64,000 nt of DNA from Candidatus Baltobacteraceae bacterium (GTDB taxonomy: Bacteria; Vulcanimicrobiota; Vulcanimicrobiia; Vulcanimicrobiales; Vulcanimicrobiaceae): NCBI GenBank assembly GCA_035502855.1, contig DATJTX010000021.1:62001-126000 (forward strand). The letters run 5' to 3'. Below the pieces are notes generated by a model. The model was not told the DNA's origin, searched no databases, and worked only from the letters and a program-made list of their open reading frames with translations. Below are positions 33,808 to 42,908 of this stretch, piece by piece (position 1 is the stretch's first letter; each line of letters starts with the position of its first letter). A program made the translations under genes and the position numbers.

Positions 33808-35367
33808 ATGCTGACCGAATTCGCGGAACTGATGCGCTCGCTCTGGCCGACGCTCGAATGGCGCATCGTCGATCGAACGATTAGCGTCGACGCCGACGCT
33901 CGCTACCTGCGTGCGATCGTGAAGCTTCTCCACGCGCAGCATTGGCGGATCGGGACCATCGTCGCACGCGAGCGCGGACGCGGATTGGAGGTGCGCTACG
34001 TTCTGTACGCGAGCGACTATCCCGGCTGGACGGAGCTGCGCGTGGCCGTCGACCCGGTCGAGCGAGCGCTTCCGAGTCTGACGAACGTCGTCATCGCATC
34101 GGACTGGTTCGAACGAGAAATCGAGGACCTGTTCTCGATTCGCTTTCTCGAGCATCCCCGGCTCGGGGACTTCGTGCTGCACGACGACCAGTGGGCCGAA
34201 AACCTCGGGCTCATGCGCCCGCACGTGCGCTCGGCCGAGGACGTGCCCGTGCACCGTCGCGAGTGGCATCCCAAACGCGTTCTCGAAGAAGAAGGAGCAT
34301 TCGTGATGACGGTTGGTCCCGTCTACTCGGGTGAAGCGGAGTCGGCACTCTTTCTTCTCGAGACCGTCGGCGAAGACGTCGTGCGCGCGGTTCCGCGGTT
34401 GTTCTTCAAGTATCGCGCGATCGAGAAGATCGCCGAAGGGCGCACCATGCACGACGTGCTGCTGCTGGCCGAACGCTGCAGCGGAACCTCCGCGATCGGC
34501 AACGCCCTCGCCTATTGCCAAGCCGTGGAAGCGGCGCTCGGCGTCCGCGTGCCGGCGCGTGCGTCGTCGCTGCGCGCGTTCTTCGCCGAGCTGGAACGGC
34601 TGCGTCACCACATGACGTCGATCCGCGAGATATGCGCATCGACCGCGCTGACCGTCGCCGAAAGCCAAGCGATCTGGATCGAGGAACAGCTGCTGCGTAT
34701 CAGCGGCTCGCTCGCCGGACACCGCTACCTCTTCGGGGTGCTCGCGATCGGCGGCGTCACGCGTGACTACGATCGCACGATGCTGCGCTCCGCGCTTACC
34801 GCGACCGAGGCGCTCGAGCACCGGGTCGAGTCGCTGCGAGCCGCCTTGGAGACCTCGAGCAGTTTCCTCGATCGGATCGAACAGATCGGCATCGTTTCGG
34901 AGCAGGCTGCGCACGCGTTCGAAATCGTGGGACCGTTTGCGCGCGCAAGCGGCGTGGCCTTGGACATGCGAAGGGTGCAGCCCTACGGTGCGTACGGCGG
35001 CATTCGATTCGACGTGCCGACCGAAAAGGACGGCGACGGCTACGCGCGATTACGCGTGCTCTTCGCGGAGATGACGCAATCGCTCCGCATCATGCGGGCG
35101 CTGGCGGAAGACTTTCCCGAAGGGGCGGTGCTGGGGGAGGTCGGTGCGCGAGGTTGCCATGCCGTCGGCTGGAGTGAAGCGCCGCGCGGCGCGTCGGTGC
35201 AGTGGGTCGAGCTGAACGATGACGGAACCGTCGCGCGATACCGGTTGACGCCGCCTTCGTTCAGGAATTGGCACGGGTTCCACGTCGCGACCGAAGACTT
35301 TGCGTTCCAGGACTTCCCGATCGTGCTTGCCACGCTCGATCTTTCCGTCGCGGAGAACGACCGCTGA
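33808..35367 (+). CDS. Hydrogenase-like large subunit (NuoC-NuoD fusion) lacking the NiFe cysteines
   Basis: 519 residues. Residues 1-150 are a NuoC-like domain (DWFEREIEDLFSIRFLEHP); about 170-519 are NuoD/HycE-like (FKYRAIEKIAEGRT, NALAYCQAVE, PYGAYGG). In active group 4 hydrogenases four Cys bind NiFe. Here the first motif reads AERCSGTS (Cys224 only) and the C-terminal DPCxxC is replaced by LDLSVAEND. The subunit therefore cannot hold a normal NiFe site and, like NuoD, is not a hydrogenase. It may couple a redox reaction or conformational change to ion pumping. The stop overlaps the next ATG (TGATG). Confidence 0.88.
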   Translation: MLTEFAELMRSLWPTLEWRIVDRTISVDADARYLRAIVKLLHAQHWRIGTIVARERGRGLEVRYVLYASDYPGWTELRVAVDPVERALPSLTNVVIASDWFEREIEDLFSIRFLEHPRLGDFVLHDDQWAENLGLMRPHVRSAEDVPVHRREWHPKRVLEEEGAFVMTVGPVYSGEAESALFLLETVGEDVVRAVPRLFFKYRAIEKIAEGRTMHDVLLLAERCSGTSAIGNALAYCQAVEAALGVRVPARASSLRAFFAELERLRHHMTSIREICASTALTVAESQAIWIEEQLLRISGSLAGHRYLFGVLAIGGVTRDYDRTMLRSALTATEALEHRVESLRAALETSSSFLDRIEQIGIVSEQAAHAFEIVGPFARASGVALDMRRVQPYGAYGGIRFDVPTEKDGDGYARLRVLFAEMTQSLRIMRALAEDFPEGAVLGEVGARGCHAVGWSEAPRGASVQWVELNDDGTVARYRLTPPSFRNWHGFHVATEDFAFQDFPIVLATLDLSVAENDR

Positions 35368-36089
35368 TGAAGAACTGGTTTCTGCGCGGACTCCTAGCGG
35401 GCGTTCGCACCGAACGGCCTCCGGACGGAGGCGACGTCGCGACCGCGCTCGCATCCGGCTTGCCGAAAACGACGCAGAGCACGCAAGAACGCGCGCTGGC
35501 GCTGGCGCAGGGTTGCCCGACCGGCGCAATTGAAGCGGACGCGGCGATCGCCCGTGTGAACCAGGACCGCTGCGTTCTCTGCATGCGCTGCAAAGGTGAG
35601 GGAGGAACGCAGTGGCGGCACGACGTGACTTGGGCGCATCCGCCGGATGTGAACGCGCGCGAACCGCTGGCCGGCCCCTTTACGCGCTCGCTGAATGTAC
35701 GCGTCGTTGACGCGGGTGATTGCGGTTCGTGTCTGAACGAGCTCGCGCAGATGAACGGCCCCTCCTACAACCTCCATCGGTTCGGTATCTTTATCACGCC
35801 GACGCCGCGTCAGGCGGACGTGCTGCTGGTCGTCGGGCCGGCGACGCGTCAGATGCACGATGCGCTGCGCGCAGCATACGAGGCTATGCCGGAACCCAAA
35901 CGGGTGGTGGCGGTCGGTGTGTGCGCCGCGACCGGCGGTGTATTCGGCCCGTCGCTGATGTCCTCGGGAGGAATCGCCGAGGTGATCCCCGTCGACCTGG
36001 TCGTTCCCGGCTGCCCGCCGCCGCCGCTCGCGATCATCGACGCGCTTCGCTTCGTCTGCGGCCAGTCACCGCGGGTTTCGCGCCCATGA
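35367..36089 (+). CDS. NuoB/HyfI-like iron-sulfur subunit with an N-terminal half ferredoxin
   Basis: 240 residues. The C-terminal two thirds are NuoB-like, with Cys119 and Cys122 (DAGDCGSCLNEL), Cys186 (GVCAATGG) and Cys216 (VPGCPPPP), the four ligands of the proximal 4Fe-4S cluster. The N-terminal part has Cys50 (GCPTGAI) and CVLCMRC (Cys69, 72, 75), enough for one further 4Fe-4S cluster, resembling a shortened HyfH fused to HyfI. The iron-sulfur wire is thus preserved although the NiFe site of the partner is lost. ATG 35367 overlaps the upstream stop. Confidence 0.88.
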   Translation: MKNWFLRGLLAGVRTERPPDGGDVATALASGLPKTTQSTQERALALAQGCPTGAIEADAAIARVNQDRCVLCMRCKGEGGTQWRHDVTWAHPPDVNAREPLAGPFTRSLNVRVVDAGDCGSCLNELAQMNGPSYNLHRFGIFITPTPRQADVLLVVGPATRQMHDALRAAYEAMPEPKRVVAVGVCAATGGVFGPSLMSSGGIAEVIPVDLVVPGCPPPPLAIIDALRFVCGQSPRVSRP

Positions 36090-38212
36090 CATCGCTCGTT
36101 TTGACGGTCGCGGCACTTGCGCTGTGCGCCGCCGGCGCCGTCGTCGCGCTTGCGCTGGCGGAACGATACGCATCGCGCGTCCTTGCGGTCACCGGCTGTA
36201 CGGCGGCAACGCTCTCGTTCATCGGCGGCGCGATCGCTCTTGCCGCCGGGCCGAGCGGCGATGTCGCACTGTGGTCGTTGCCGGTCGTCGGCACGATCAC
36301 GATCGGCACGACGGCGCTCGGGTCGTGGTTCGCCTGCGTGGCCTCGCTCGTGTACGTCCCGACCTCGCTCTTCACCCTCCGGTATCTCGAACGGTACGCC
36401 GGCGAATATTCGCTGCGCGCTTTCACCGTGTGGTACTGCGTCCTGCTCGCCGGGATCATCGGACTCTTCGTCTGCGCCGACGTGACGTCGTTCTTCATCG
36501 TCTGGGAGATCATTGCAATCGCGAGCGCGTTGCTCGTCGCATTCGAATGGCGCCGAGCCGGCAACGCTCGCGCTGCGTTCGTGATGCTCGGCATGAGCGA
36601 AGCCGGCACCATGGCCGCGCTTCTCGGTGTCCTGCTCGCACGCGGGGATTCGCTCTCGTTTGCGGCGGCCGCGCCTCCGCTGAGCGCCCCCTTGTCGTGG
36701 GCCGTGTTTCTGCTCGCATTCTTCGGATTCGGCGTGAAGGCCGGGCTCTTGCCCATCAACTCGTGGTTGCCCCGCGCGCATCCCCTTGCGCCCGGCAACG
36801 TGTCCGCGCTGCTTTCCGGCGTGATCCTCAACGTCGGCGTCTACGGAATCGTGCTGGTCGATACGGTGCTTGCGCCCTCGCGCATCCCGGCTCAGGGTCT
36901 CGTGGTCATGGCCGTCGGTGCCGCGTCTGCTTTGGTCGGCATCCTCTACGCGACGATCGAGGACGATCTCAAGGCAATGCTCGCGTATAGTTCGATCGAG
37001 AACATCGGGATCGTCCTGACGGCGTTCGGGGCAGCCTTCGTGTTCGCGGCCGAACGTCAGCCGCTCTTCGCCGGGATCGGTTTCGCCGCCGGGCTGTATC
37101 ATCTGACCAATCACTCCGCGTACAAAGGGCTGCTCTTTTTAGGGGCGGCGACGGTCGACACGAAGTTCGGAACACGGTCGATGAACGCGCTCGGCGGTAT
37201 TATCCGCGCGCTGCCGATCACGACCGCGTTGTTCTTCGTCGGTGTGCTCGCGATATCGGCCATTCCGCCGTTGAACGGCTTCGTGAGCGAGTGGATGACG
37301 TTCCAGGCTCTGCTGCGCAGCGTGCAGCTCGGTCCCTTGACGTTCCGTGTCATTTTCGCACTTTGCGGCGCGACGCTGGCGCTCACCGCGGCACTCACGG
37401 TAACGTGCTTCGTGAAGGCGTTCGGCATGTCGTTTCTCGGGCTGCAGCGTACGCCGCGGCCGAAGCCGGCGGAAGCATCGCGCAGCATGCTCCTCGGGAT
37501 GGGGCTGCTCGCGCTCGAGTGCGTGCTGCTCGGCACGTTGCCCACGTACGTACTGCCGCTCATCGGCCGTGCATCGAAGACGGCGTTCGGTTCGGACGTC
37601 GTCACCGGCACGCTCGTTCCACCGTTCTTCAAACCAGGCGCTCCGCCGAACCCGCTCCCGCCGGACTTCGTTGCATCCTTCCACGCGCTCGGCGCACAGA
37701 TCGGGCAGTGGCTCCCGGGCAGAGGACTCGTCGTGATGCTGCGCGGAGGCGAGACGAACCCGGTCGTCTTCGCGATGTCGACGACCTATCTGTGCGTAAT
37801 CATCATCGTCTTGTTGCTCGCCACGTACGGCGTGGTTCGGTTCATCACGCGGGCGCGGCGCGCCGAGCGTTCGAACGTGTGGGCCGGCGGGCAGAAATCG
37901 CTCTCGGCGGAGATGACGTACACGGCGACGGGCTTCTCGAACCCGGTCCGCGTCATTTTCGATGCGATCTTTAACCCGACCGAGGTTGAGAACCGGCGCG
38001 AGACGATTCACGAACATTTCCGGGCGGCGATCCTGCGCGAACGTGAGGATGTGTTCCTCGCCGATCGTTTGCTCAGTGCCCCGATCGCTTCAGCCGTGCG
38101 CGCCGCCGCGTCATTCCTGGCGCGAATGCACCACGGAAGACTCTCGGCCTATGTCGGATACGCGCTCGGAACACTCTTGGTCGCGCTCGCTGTCGTATCG
38201 GTGATGAACTAG
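36086..38212 (+). CDS. Large antiporter-like membrane subunit (HyfB/NuoL type)
   Basis: 708 residues from the ATG that overlaps the upstream stop (ATGA). About 15-16 membrane helices. The TM5 Glu is in FFIVWEIIAIASALLVAFEW, the TM7 Lys in FGFGVKAGLLPINSWLPRAHP, and further Lys/His are in NHSAYKGLLFLGA. The C-terminal 150 residues have the HyfB-specific cytoplasmic extension VWAGGQKSLSAEMTYTATGF and FNPTEVE. With the HyfF-like subunit it gives the complex two pump modules. Codon use is like its neighbours. Confidence 0.92.
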   Translation: MTSLVLTVAALALCAAGAVVALALAERYASRVLAVTGCTAATLSFIGGAIALAAGPSGDVALWSLPVVGTITIGTTALGSWFACVASLVYVPTSLFTLRYLERYAGEYSLRAFTVWYCVLLAGIIGLFVCADVTSFFIVWEIIAIASALLVAFEWRRAGNARAAFVMLGMSEAGTMAALLGVLLARGDSLSFAAAAPPLSAPLSWAVFLLAFFGFGVKAGLLPINSWLPRAHPLAPGNVSALLSGVILNVGVYGIVLVDTVLAPSRIPAQGLVVMAVGAASALVGILYATIEDDLKAMLAYSSIENIGIVLTAFGAAFVFAAERQPLFAGIGFAAGLYHLTNHSAYKGLLFLGAATVDTKFGTRSMNALGGIIRALPITTALFFVGVLAISAIPPLNGFVSEWMTFQALLRSVQLGPLTFRVIFALCGATLALTAALTVTCFVKAFGMSFLGLQRTPRPKPAEASRSMLLGMGLLALECVLLGTLPTYVLPLIGRASKTAFGSDVVTGTLVPPFFKPGAPPNPLPPDFVASFHALGAQIGQWLPGRGLVVMLRGGETNPVVFAMSTTYLCVIIIVLLLATYGVVRFITRARRAERSNVWAGGQKSLSAEMTYTATGFSNPVRVIFDAIFNPTEVENRRETIHEHFRAAILREREDVFLADRLLSAPIASAVRAAASFLARMHHGRLSAYVGYALGTLLVALAVVSVMN

Positions 38213-38277
38213 GGAAGCTCTGAAAAGGAAATCGGTCGCCCTGCCTGAACGCCGACGCACGATGCGCCCGGCACGCG

Positions 38278-38622
38278 ATGTCTGACCCGATTACGGGAAC
38301 GCTCTTGCGAATCTTCGTCGACGAGGAGGACCGCTATCACGGGCGGCCGCTCTACATGGCGATCGTCGATGCGCTCAAAGACGCGGGGTTCACCGGCGCC
38401 ACGGTTCTCAAAGGCATTGAAGGCTTCGGCTGCCACAAAACCGTGCATGCCGCGCGCACCTTCGACATGTCCACGAATCTTCCGATCCTGATCGAGGTCA
38501 TCGAGGAGGATCCGCGCGTTCGGGCGTTCATGCCGACGCTGCGGGGTATGATCGCGGAAGGGCTGATCACCCTCGAGAAGATCCAACTGATCGCGAATTC
38601 GCGCAAACTAGAGATCCCCTAG
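38278..38622 (+). CDS. DUF190 (PII-like) protein, second copy
   Basis: A 114-residue relative of the protein at 23018, with LLRIFVDEEDRYHGRPLYMAIVDAL, GATVLKGIEGFGCHKTVH and LPILIEVIEEDPRV. It lies 65 bases after the HyfB-like gene with no terminator seen between, so it probably belongs to the same fluoride-controlled transcript. The association of DUF190 with fluoride switches is known for this family; its exact function is not. It overlaps the convergent glutathione S-transferase gene by 15 bp. Confidence 0.88.
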   Translation: MSDPITGTLLRIFVDEEDRYHGRPLYMAIVDALKDAGFTGATVLKGIEGFGCHKTVHAARTFDMSTNLPILIEVIEEDPRVRAFMPTLRGMIAEGLITLEKIQLIANSRKLEIP

Positions 38623-39534
38623 ATGCTCACGAAGTGCCGGCATCTCGAGGTACTGTAACGGGCCGACGGGGACGATCCGGGTCGGGTTGATGTCGTCGTG
38701 CGTGTAATAGTAGTGCCGTTTGATGTGGTCGAAATCGACGGTCTGCGCGATACCGGGGTATTGGTAGAGATCGCGTAGGTAGCCGTAGAGGTTCGGATAA
38801 TCCACGATCCGCCGCAAGTTGCACTTGAAGTGTCCGTAATAAACCGGATCGAAGCGTATCAGCGTGACGAACGTGCGCCAATCGGTCTCGACCGGATGCT
38901 TTCCGAACAGAAACCGCCGCGTCGCGAGCCGCTCCTCCAGAAAATCGAGCATCGCGAAGACGCGGTAGGCGGCCTGTTCGTAGGCGGCTTGGCTCGTCGC
39001 GAATCCGGCTTGATAAACGCCGTCGTTGAGATTACGAAAGATCTCTTCGTTGAGCGCGTCGATCTCGGTCCGCAGCTCCAGCGGATAGAGATCGGGCTGC
39101 GGGTCACCGATCGCGTTGAACTCCGTTTCGAACATCCGCATGATGTCATCGTCCGAGTTGCTGACGATGCGTTTGGTCTGCATGTCCCATAAGACGGGCA
39201 CGGTCACGCGGCCCCGATAGTTCGGGTCGCTCGCCTGGTAGAGCTCGCTCAGGAAATGCGTGCCGTAGCGCCATCCGCGCTCGTCGCGAATCGGATCGAC
39301 GATCGTCATCGGAATCGCGGCTTCGAGCCGTTTGATCTTGCGAACGATGATCGTGCGATGCGCCCACGGGCAGGCGAGCGAGACGAAGAGCTGGTATCGT
39401 CCGGCGACGGGCGGGAATCCGGTATGCCCGTCGGCGCAAACCCACGTGCGAAAGCGGTCTTCTTGGCGGACGAACCTCCCGTCGGCCGATTGTTCGTCCG
39501 GGAACTGCGCCTTGACCGTCGTGTCCATATCCAT
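38608..39534 (-). CDS. Glutathionyl-hydroquinone reductase (Xi-class GST, YqjG-like)
   Basis: A 308-residue cytoplasmic enzyme that reduces glutathionyl-hydroquinones to hydroquinones. The thioredoxin-like domain has the active-site Cys55 in LACPWAHRT. The VDPIRDERGWRYG segment follows. The helical domain contains LYPLELRTEIDALNEEIFRNLNDGVYQAGFA and DWRTFVTLIRFDPVYYGHFKCN, all typical for the Xi class. The length fits. It implies that glutathione or a similar thiol is available. It converges on the DUF190 gene and diverges from the cytochrome c gene 14 bp away. Confidence 0.92.
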   Translation of the reverse strand: MDMDTTVKAQFPDEQSADGRFVRQEDRFRTWVCADGHTGFPPVAGRYQLFVSLACPWAHRTIIVRKIKRLEAAIPMTIVDPIRDERGWRYGTHFLSELYQASDPNYRGRVTVPVLWDMQTKRIVSNSDDDIMRMFETEFNAIGDPQPDLYPLELRTEIDALNEEIFRNLNDGVYQAGFATSQAAYEQAAYRVFAMLDFLEERLATRRFLFGKHPVETDWRTFVTLIRFDPVYYGHFKCNLRRIVDYPNLYGYLRDLYQYPGIAQTVDFDHIKRHYYYTHDDINPTRIVPVGPLQYLEMPALREHLGDL

Positions 39535-39548
39535 GGAAAGGAGCCTGC

Positions 39549-40118
39549 GTGCTAAAAGGATTCATTCTCGGCATCGTGGTTACGATCGTTGCCGCGCTCG
39601 TCGTCGGCTACGCCGGCATCACCGGGGGATTTCTGATTCCGGCCAACGCCGACGCGAAGCCCTCGCCATTCGAGCGGTGGGCCGCGTCGCGCTCCCTTGA
39701 CGCAACCATTGCGCGCGAGGCACCGACGCAGGCGAACCCGGTCGCGGCAACCGATGCGAATTACGAGGCCGGCATCAAGCTCTACGCAGCGAACTGCTCG
39801 GCCTGTCACGGTCTACCGGGCACGCGTCCGTCGTCGATCGCGATCGGACTGTACCAGCACGCGCCGCAGCTCGCCCGGCACGGCGTCGAGGACGATCCGG
39901 CCGGCGAGACGTTTTGGAAAATCAAGCACGGCATCCGTCTGACGGGCATGCCGGCCTTTACGCGCACGCTCTCGGACGCCCAGATCTGGACGCTCGCGCT
40001 CTTCCTCAAAGCGATGGATAAACTGCCGCCGGCCCCGCAAAAGCTCTGGAGGTCGCTGAAGATGCCGGTGGCACTCGCCCCGAGCTCGGCGCTGCCGCCG
40101 CCGCGGGCAGGTAGGTAG
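39549..40118 (+). CDS. Membrane-anchored or periplasmic c-type cytochrome
   Basis: 189 residues. An N-terminal hydrophobic helix (about 5-30), probably an uncleaved anchor, precedes one heme c domain with CSACH (Cys83, Cys86, His87) and distal Met134 in TGMPAF. A Pro-rich tail of about 25 residues ends the protein. It is likely an electron carrier in a periplasmic chain; partners are not encoded adjacent. The start GTG/ATG region lies close to the divergent GST gene. Confidence 0.9.
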   Translation: MLKGFILGIVVTIVAALVVGYAGITGGFLIPANADAKPSPFERWAASRSLDATIAREAPTQANPVAATDANYEAGIKLYAANCSACHGLPGTRPSSIAIGLYQHAPQLARHGVEDDPAGETFWKIKHGIRLTGMPAFTRTLSDAQIWTLALFLKAMDKLPPAPQKLWRSLKMPVALAPSSALPPPRAGR

Positions 40119-40147
40119 ACCCAATCGCCGAGAAACGCGCATTTAAT

Positions 40148-41080
40148 ATGGAAAGCACTCGCCTCGATTTGCGCCTCCTCCCCGTTTGGGAGCGACCGGA
40201 GAAGGTTTTCGACATCTTCGACCGTTTGCCGCCGGGAGGTTCGGTGATCGTGGTCACCGATCACGAGCCCCGCGGCCTGGCAAGCCGCATCGAACAAGAT
40301 CGCCAGCACCAGATGATCGTCGAGCACCGCCGGGTCGGGGATCGCGAGTGGGTTATCCACTTCACCCGGGCAACCGCCGAGTCCGAGCTGCCTTCGCCCG
40401 CCGGTATCATTAAACGCGCGCCGGTGTTCGCCACGCTCGACGAGGCGGAACGCCAGCGTTTGGCTGCCGAAGCGAGCATGCACACGACTCGGCGCGGACA
40501 AACGATCGTTCCGGAAAACACCGAGTGGCCGTACGTCGGTCTCGTGTTCGAGGGCACGCTGGCGTTGACTAGCGGCAACGGCAACGGGCGTCCGCGTATT
40601 TACGAAGAGATTTTCCCCTACGAACTCTTCGGCGAGCTCGAACTCTTCGACGAGGCGCCGGCAGCCTGCCGCGTGATCGCGCTCTCGAAGGTCGCGCGAT
40701 ACCTGCGGATCTCGCGCCGCGCAATTCTCGAAGCCGGAGAGCGTCATCCGCGCATGCTTCTTGCGCTCGGGCGGGTGAGCTCGCAGCGCTCGCGTGACTT
40801 GATGCAGGCGCTCTCGACGCAAGCGACGATGCCGATCATCGCGCGTATCGCGCAAGTGCTCGTGCCCTTTGCGATGCCCGAACGCGGACTGAGCGCTGCC
40901 CGCGCACCGCTGCCCCACATGACGCAGGCGCAGATTGCCGCGGCGGCGGGCACGGTCAAGGAAGTCGCGGCGCGCGCAATCGCCGATCTCGAGAGCCGCG
41001 GGCTGCTCAAGCGCGAGCGCGGCCACATTCGGTTTCTGGACCGGCAGCGTCTGATCGATCTCATCAAGGACGGCGGATGA
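40148..41080 (+). CDS. DUF2249 domain fused to a Crp/Fnr-type regulator
   Basis: A 310-residue transcription factor. Residues about 1-75 form a DUF2249 domain (LDLRLLPVWERPEKVFDIFDRLPPGGSVIVVTDHEP), often found beside hemerythrin, nitrogen oxide and respiratory genes. About 95-210 form a cyclic-nucleotide-binding-like sensor domain (ETSTVPENT-like start, LFGELELFDE). About 230-305 form a winged helix with MTQAQIAAAAGTVKEVAARAIADLESRGLL. No FNR Cys cluster is visible. It could sense redox or NO through DUF2249. The 3' end overlaps the hydroxylase gene by four bases. Confidence 0.85.
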   Translation: MESTRLDLRLLPVWERPEKVFDIFDRLPPGGSVIVVTDHEPRGLASRIEQDRQHQMIVEHRRVGDREWVIHFTRATAESELPSPAGIIKRAPVFATLDEAERQRLAAEASMHTTRRGQTIVPENTEWPYVGLVFEGTLALTSGNGNGRPRIYEEIFPYELFGELELFDEAPAACRVIALSKVARYLRISRRAILEAGERHPRMLLALGRVSSQRSRDLMQALSTQATMPIIARIAQVLVPFAMPERGLSAARAPLPHMTQAQIAAAAGTVKEVAARAIADLESRGLLKRERGHIRFLDRQRLIDLIKDGG

Positions 41081-41676
41081 TCGCCACGTTCTTCCGGCAT
41101 GGAAGTAACGCGGTCTTAGCTCTCGTCATCCTCGCGGCAATCGCCGCCTTCGCGCTCGGCGCGGTCCCGTTCGCTCTTTCGGGTGCGCTGATCGGCGCCG
41201 CAGTGTTTTTCGTCTCCGAATACACGACGCACCGGTTTCTCTTTCACGCGCAGCCCTCGAAGGCACCGTGGCTTCTGAAACTGCAGCACCGGCTCCACTA
41301 CGATCACCACATCGATCCGCCCAAGCTCGAACTTCTGTTCCTGCCGCTGTGGTTCGTGTTGCCTACGACGCTGCTCTACTTCGGTCTCTACGCCGCGATC
41401 ACGCGCAATCTGCCGTTCGCGTTTTCGCTCGCATTCGGCAGCGTTTGCGCGCTGTTCTATTACGAATGGGTGCACTACGTGGCCCACATTCCCTTTACGC
41501 CCAAGACGACGTTCGGCCGGTTCGTGAAGAAGTACCATCTCTGGCACCACTTCAAGAACGAGCATTTCTGGTACGGCGTCACCAATCCGTCGATGGACTT
41601 CGCCGGCGCAAGCTATCGTGACGTCGAGGCCGTCGAGCGCAGCACGACCGTGCGCGAAATCTGGCGCGGCATGTGA
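41077..41676 (+). CDS. Fatty acid hydroxylase/sterol desaturase family membrane protein
   Basis: A 199-residue membrane di-iron enzyme. His-rich motifs HRFLFH, HRLHYDHH, HYVAH and HLWHHFKNEH provide the eight or more His ligands. Hydrophobic hairpins are at about 10-45 and 85-120. The family hydroxylates fatty acyl chains, sterols or carotenoids; the short single-domain form is most like fatty acid or carotenoid hydroxylases. The substrate is not determinable here. It is coupled to genes on both sides by 4-base overlaps. Confidence 0.87.
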   Translation: MIATFFRHGSNAVLALVILAAIAAFALGAVPFALSGALIGAAVFFVSEYTTHRFLFHAQPSKAPWLLKLQHRLHYDHHIDPPKLELLFLPLWFVLPTTLLYFGLYAAITRNLPFAFSLAFGSVCALFYYEWVHYVAHIPFTPKTTFGRFVKKYHLWHHFKNEHFWYGVTNPSMDFAGASYRDVEAVERSTTVREIWRGM

Positions 41677-42908
41677 ATTACGCCGTCCTCCTCGGGCTTT
41701 CGCTCTTCTTCGGGTTTGCGTTCGAAGAATTTTTCGGGAGCGAGGATCCTCCGGTACCGGGCGGGATACGCACGTTTCCGCTCCTTTCGCTCACCGGCGC
41801 CGCACTCTACCTGATCGAACCGCATTACCTGCTCGCGTTCATAGCCGGCTTGTTCGTGCTGGGCACATGGGTATTTCTCTACATTCGAAATGTCGTCAGC
41901 GGGAGCCGCAAGCCGGTCGACGGGCCCTTGATCATCCCGGTGTGCGTCTTGATCGCCTACGTTCTCGGACCGGTGGCGCTGACGCAGCCGCTGTGGACCT
42001 CGTTCGCGCTGGTGGTGGGGGCCGTGCTGCTCGTCGGCTCGCGCAAGTGGCTGCACGCGTTGGTGGCGCGGGTGCCCGAGGAGGAAGCGATCACGCTCGG
42101 CCAATTCCTGCTGCTGGTCGGCGTGGTATTGCCGCTGTTGTATGGCGCCCCGCCGATTCCGCACACGAACATCACGCCGTTCAACGTGTGGCTGGCGGTC
42201 GTCGCCGTGTCGACCCTTTCATACCTGAGCTACGTGCTGCAGCGCTATGTGCTGCCGTCGAGCGGCATACTCGTCGCGGCCACGCTCGGGGGTCTCTATT
42301 CATCGACGGCGACCACCGTCGTGTTGGCGCGCACCGCGCGCGATGAAGGCGTAATGCCCGAAATCACTGCGGGCATCGTGGCGGCGACCGCGATGATGTA
42401 CGTGCGCATGGTCGTGATCGTCGCCATTTTCAACTTCCCGTTGGCGCGTGCCGTCGTCGTGCCGCTCCTCGCGCTCGGGATCGTCGCTGCCGTTATCGCC
42501 GGAGCTTTTGCCGCGCGCGCGGCGGGGATAAAGACGCGAGCGGTTGCGCCGTCCAATCCCTTGCGCCTTGGCACCGCGGCCGTCTTCGCGGTGCTTTTGA
42601 TCGCGATCTCGCTGCTCTCGAAGTGGGTGCAGGCACACGCCGGTGCCCACGGCGTCCTTGCGCTTGCGGCGGTGGTGGGCGTCACCGACGTCGACCCGTT
42701 CGTCGTGAGCCTGGCGCAAAGCGGTGCCGCCAGCGTCGGACTGGCGCTCTCGGCGGTGGCGATCGTCATCGCAGCGTCGTCGAACAACCTGCTCAAAGCC
42801 GTCTATACGGTCGCGTTCACACGCCGTTCCCAGAGCGTCATTCCCGCCGCGGTCCTCGGTGTACTCTGCGTGCTCGGCCTGGCCGCCGCGTGGATCATGG
42901 CGAGGTGA
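41673..42908 (+). CDS. MgtC/DUF4010-family membrane protein
   Basis: A 411-residue polytopic protein (about 12 helices). The N-terminal part matches MgtC-like sequence (GGIRTFPLLSLTGAALYLI); the C-terminal part matches DUF4010 (GLYSSTATTVVLARTARDEG, VVGVTDVDPFVVSLAQSGA, SNNLLKAVYTVAF). The function is unknown, possibly ion or stress homeostasis. The start is GTG overlapping the upstream stop and the end overlaps the next GTG. Confidence 0.85.
   Translation: MNYAVLLGLSLFFGFAFEEFFGSEDPPVPGGIRTFPLLSLTGAALYLIEPHYLLAFIAGLFVLGTWVFLYIRNVVSGSRKPVDGPLIIPVCVLIAYVLGPVALTQPLWTSFALVVGAVLLVGSRKWLHALVARVPEEEAITLGQFLLLVGVVLPLLYGAPPIPHTNITPFNVWLAVVAVSTLSYLSYVLQRYVLPSSGILVAATLGGLYSSTATTVVLARTARDEGVMPEITAGIVAATAMMYVRMVVIVAIFNFPLARAVVVPLLALGIVAAVIAGAFAARAAGIKTRAVAPSNPLRLGTAAVFAVLLIAISLLSKWVQAHAGAHGVLALAAVVGVTDVDPFVVSLAQSGAASVGLALSAVAIVIAASSNNLLKAVYTVAFTRRSQSVIPAAVLGVLCVLGLAAAWIMAR

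Noticed and set aside
33808-35367. Active group 4 NiFe hydrogenase / formate hydrogenlyase
   Set aside because: The NiFe cysteines are missing (AERCSGTS and LDLSVAEND) and no formate dehydrogenase or maturation genes are present.
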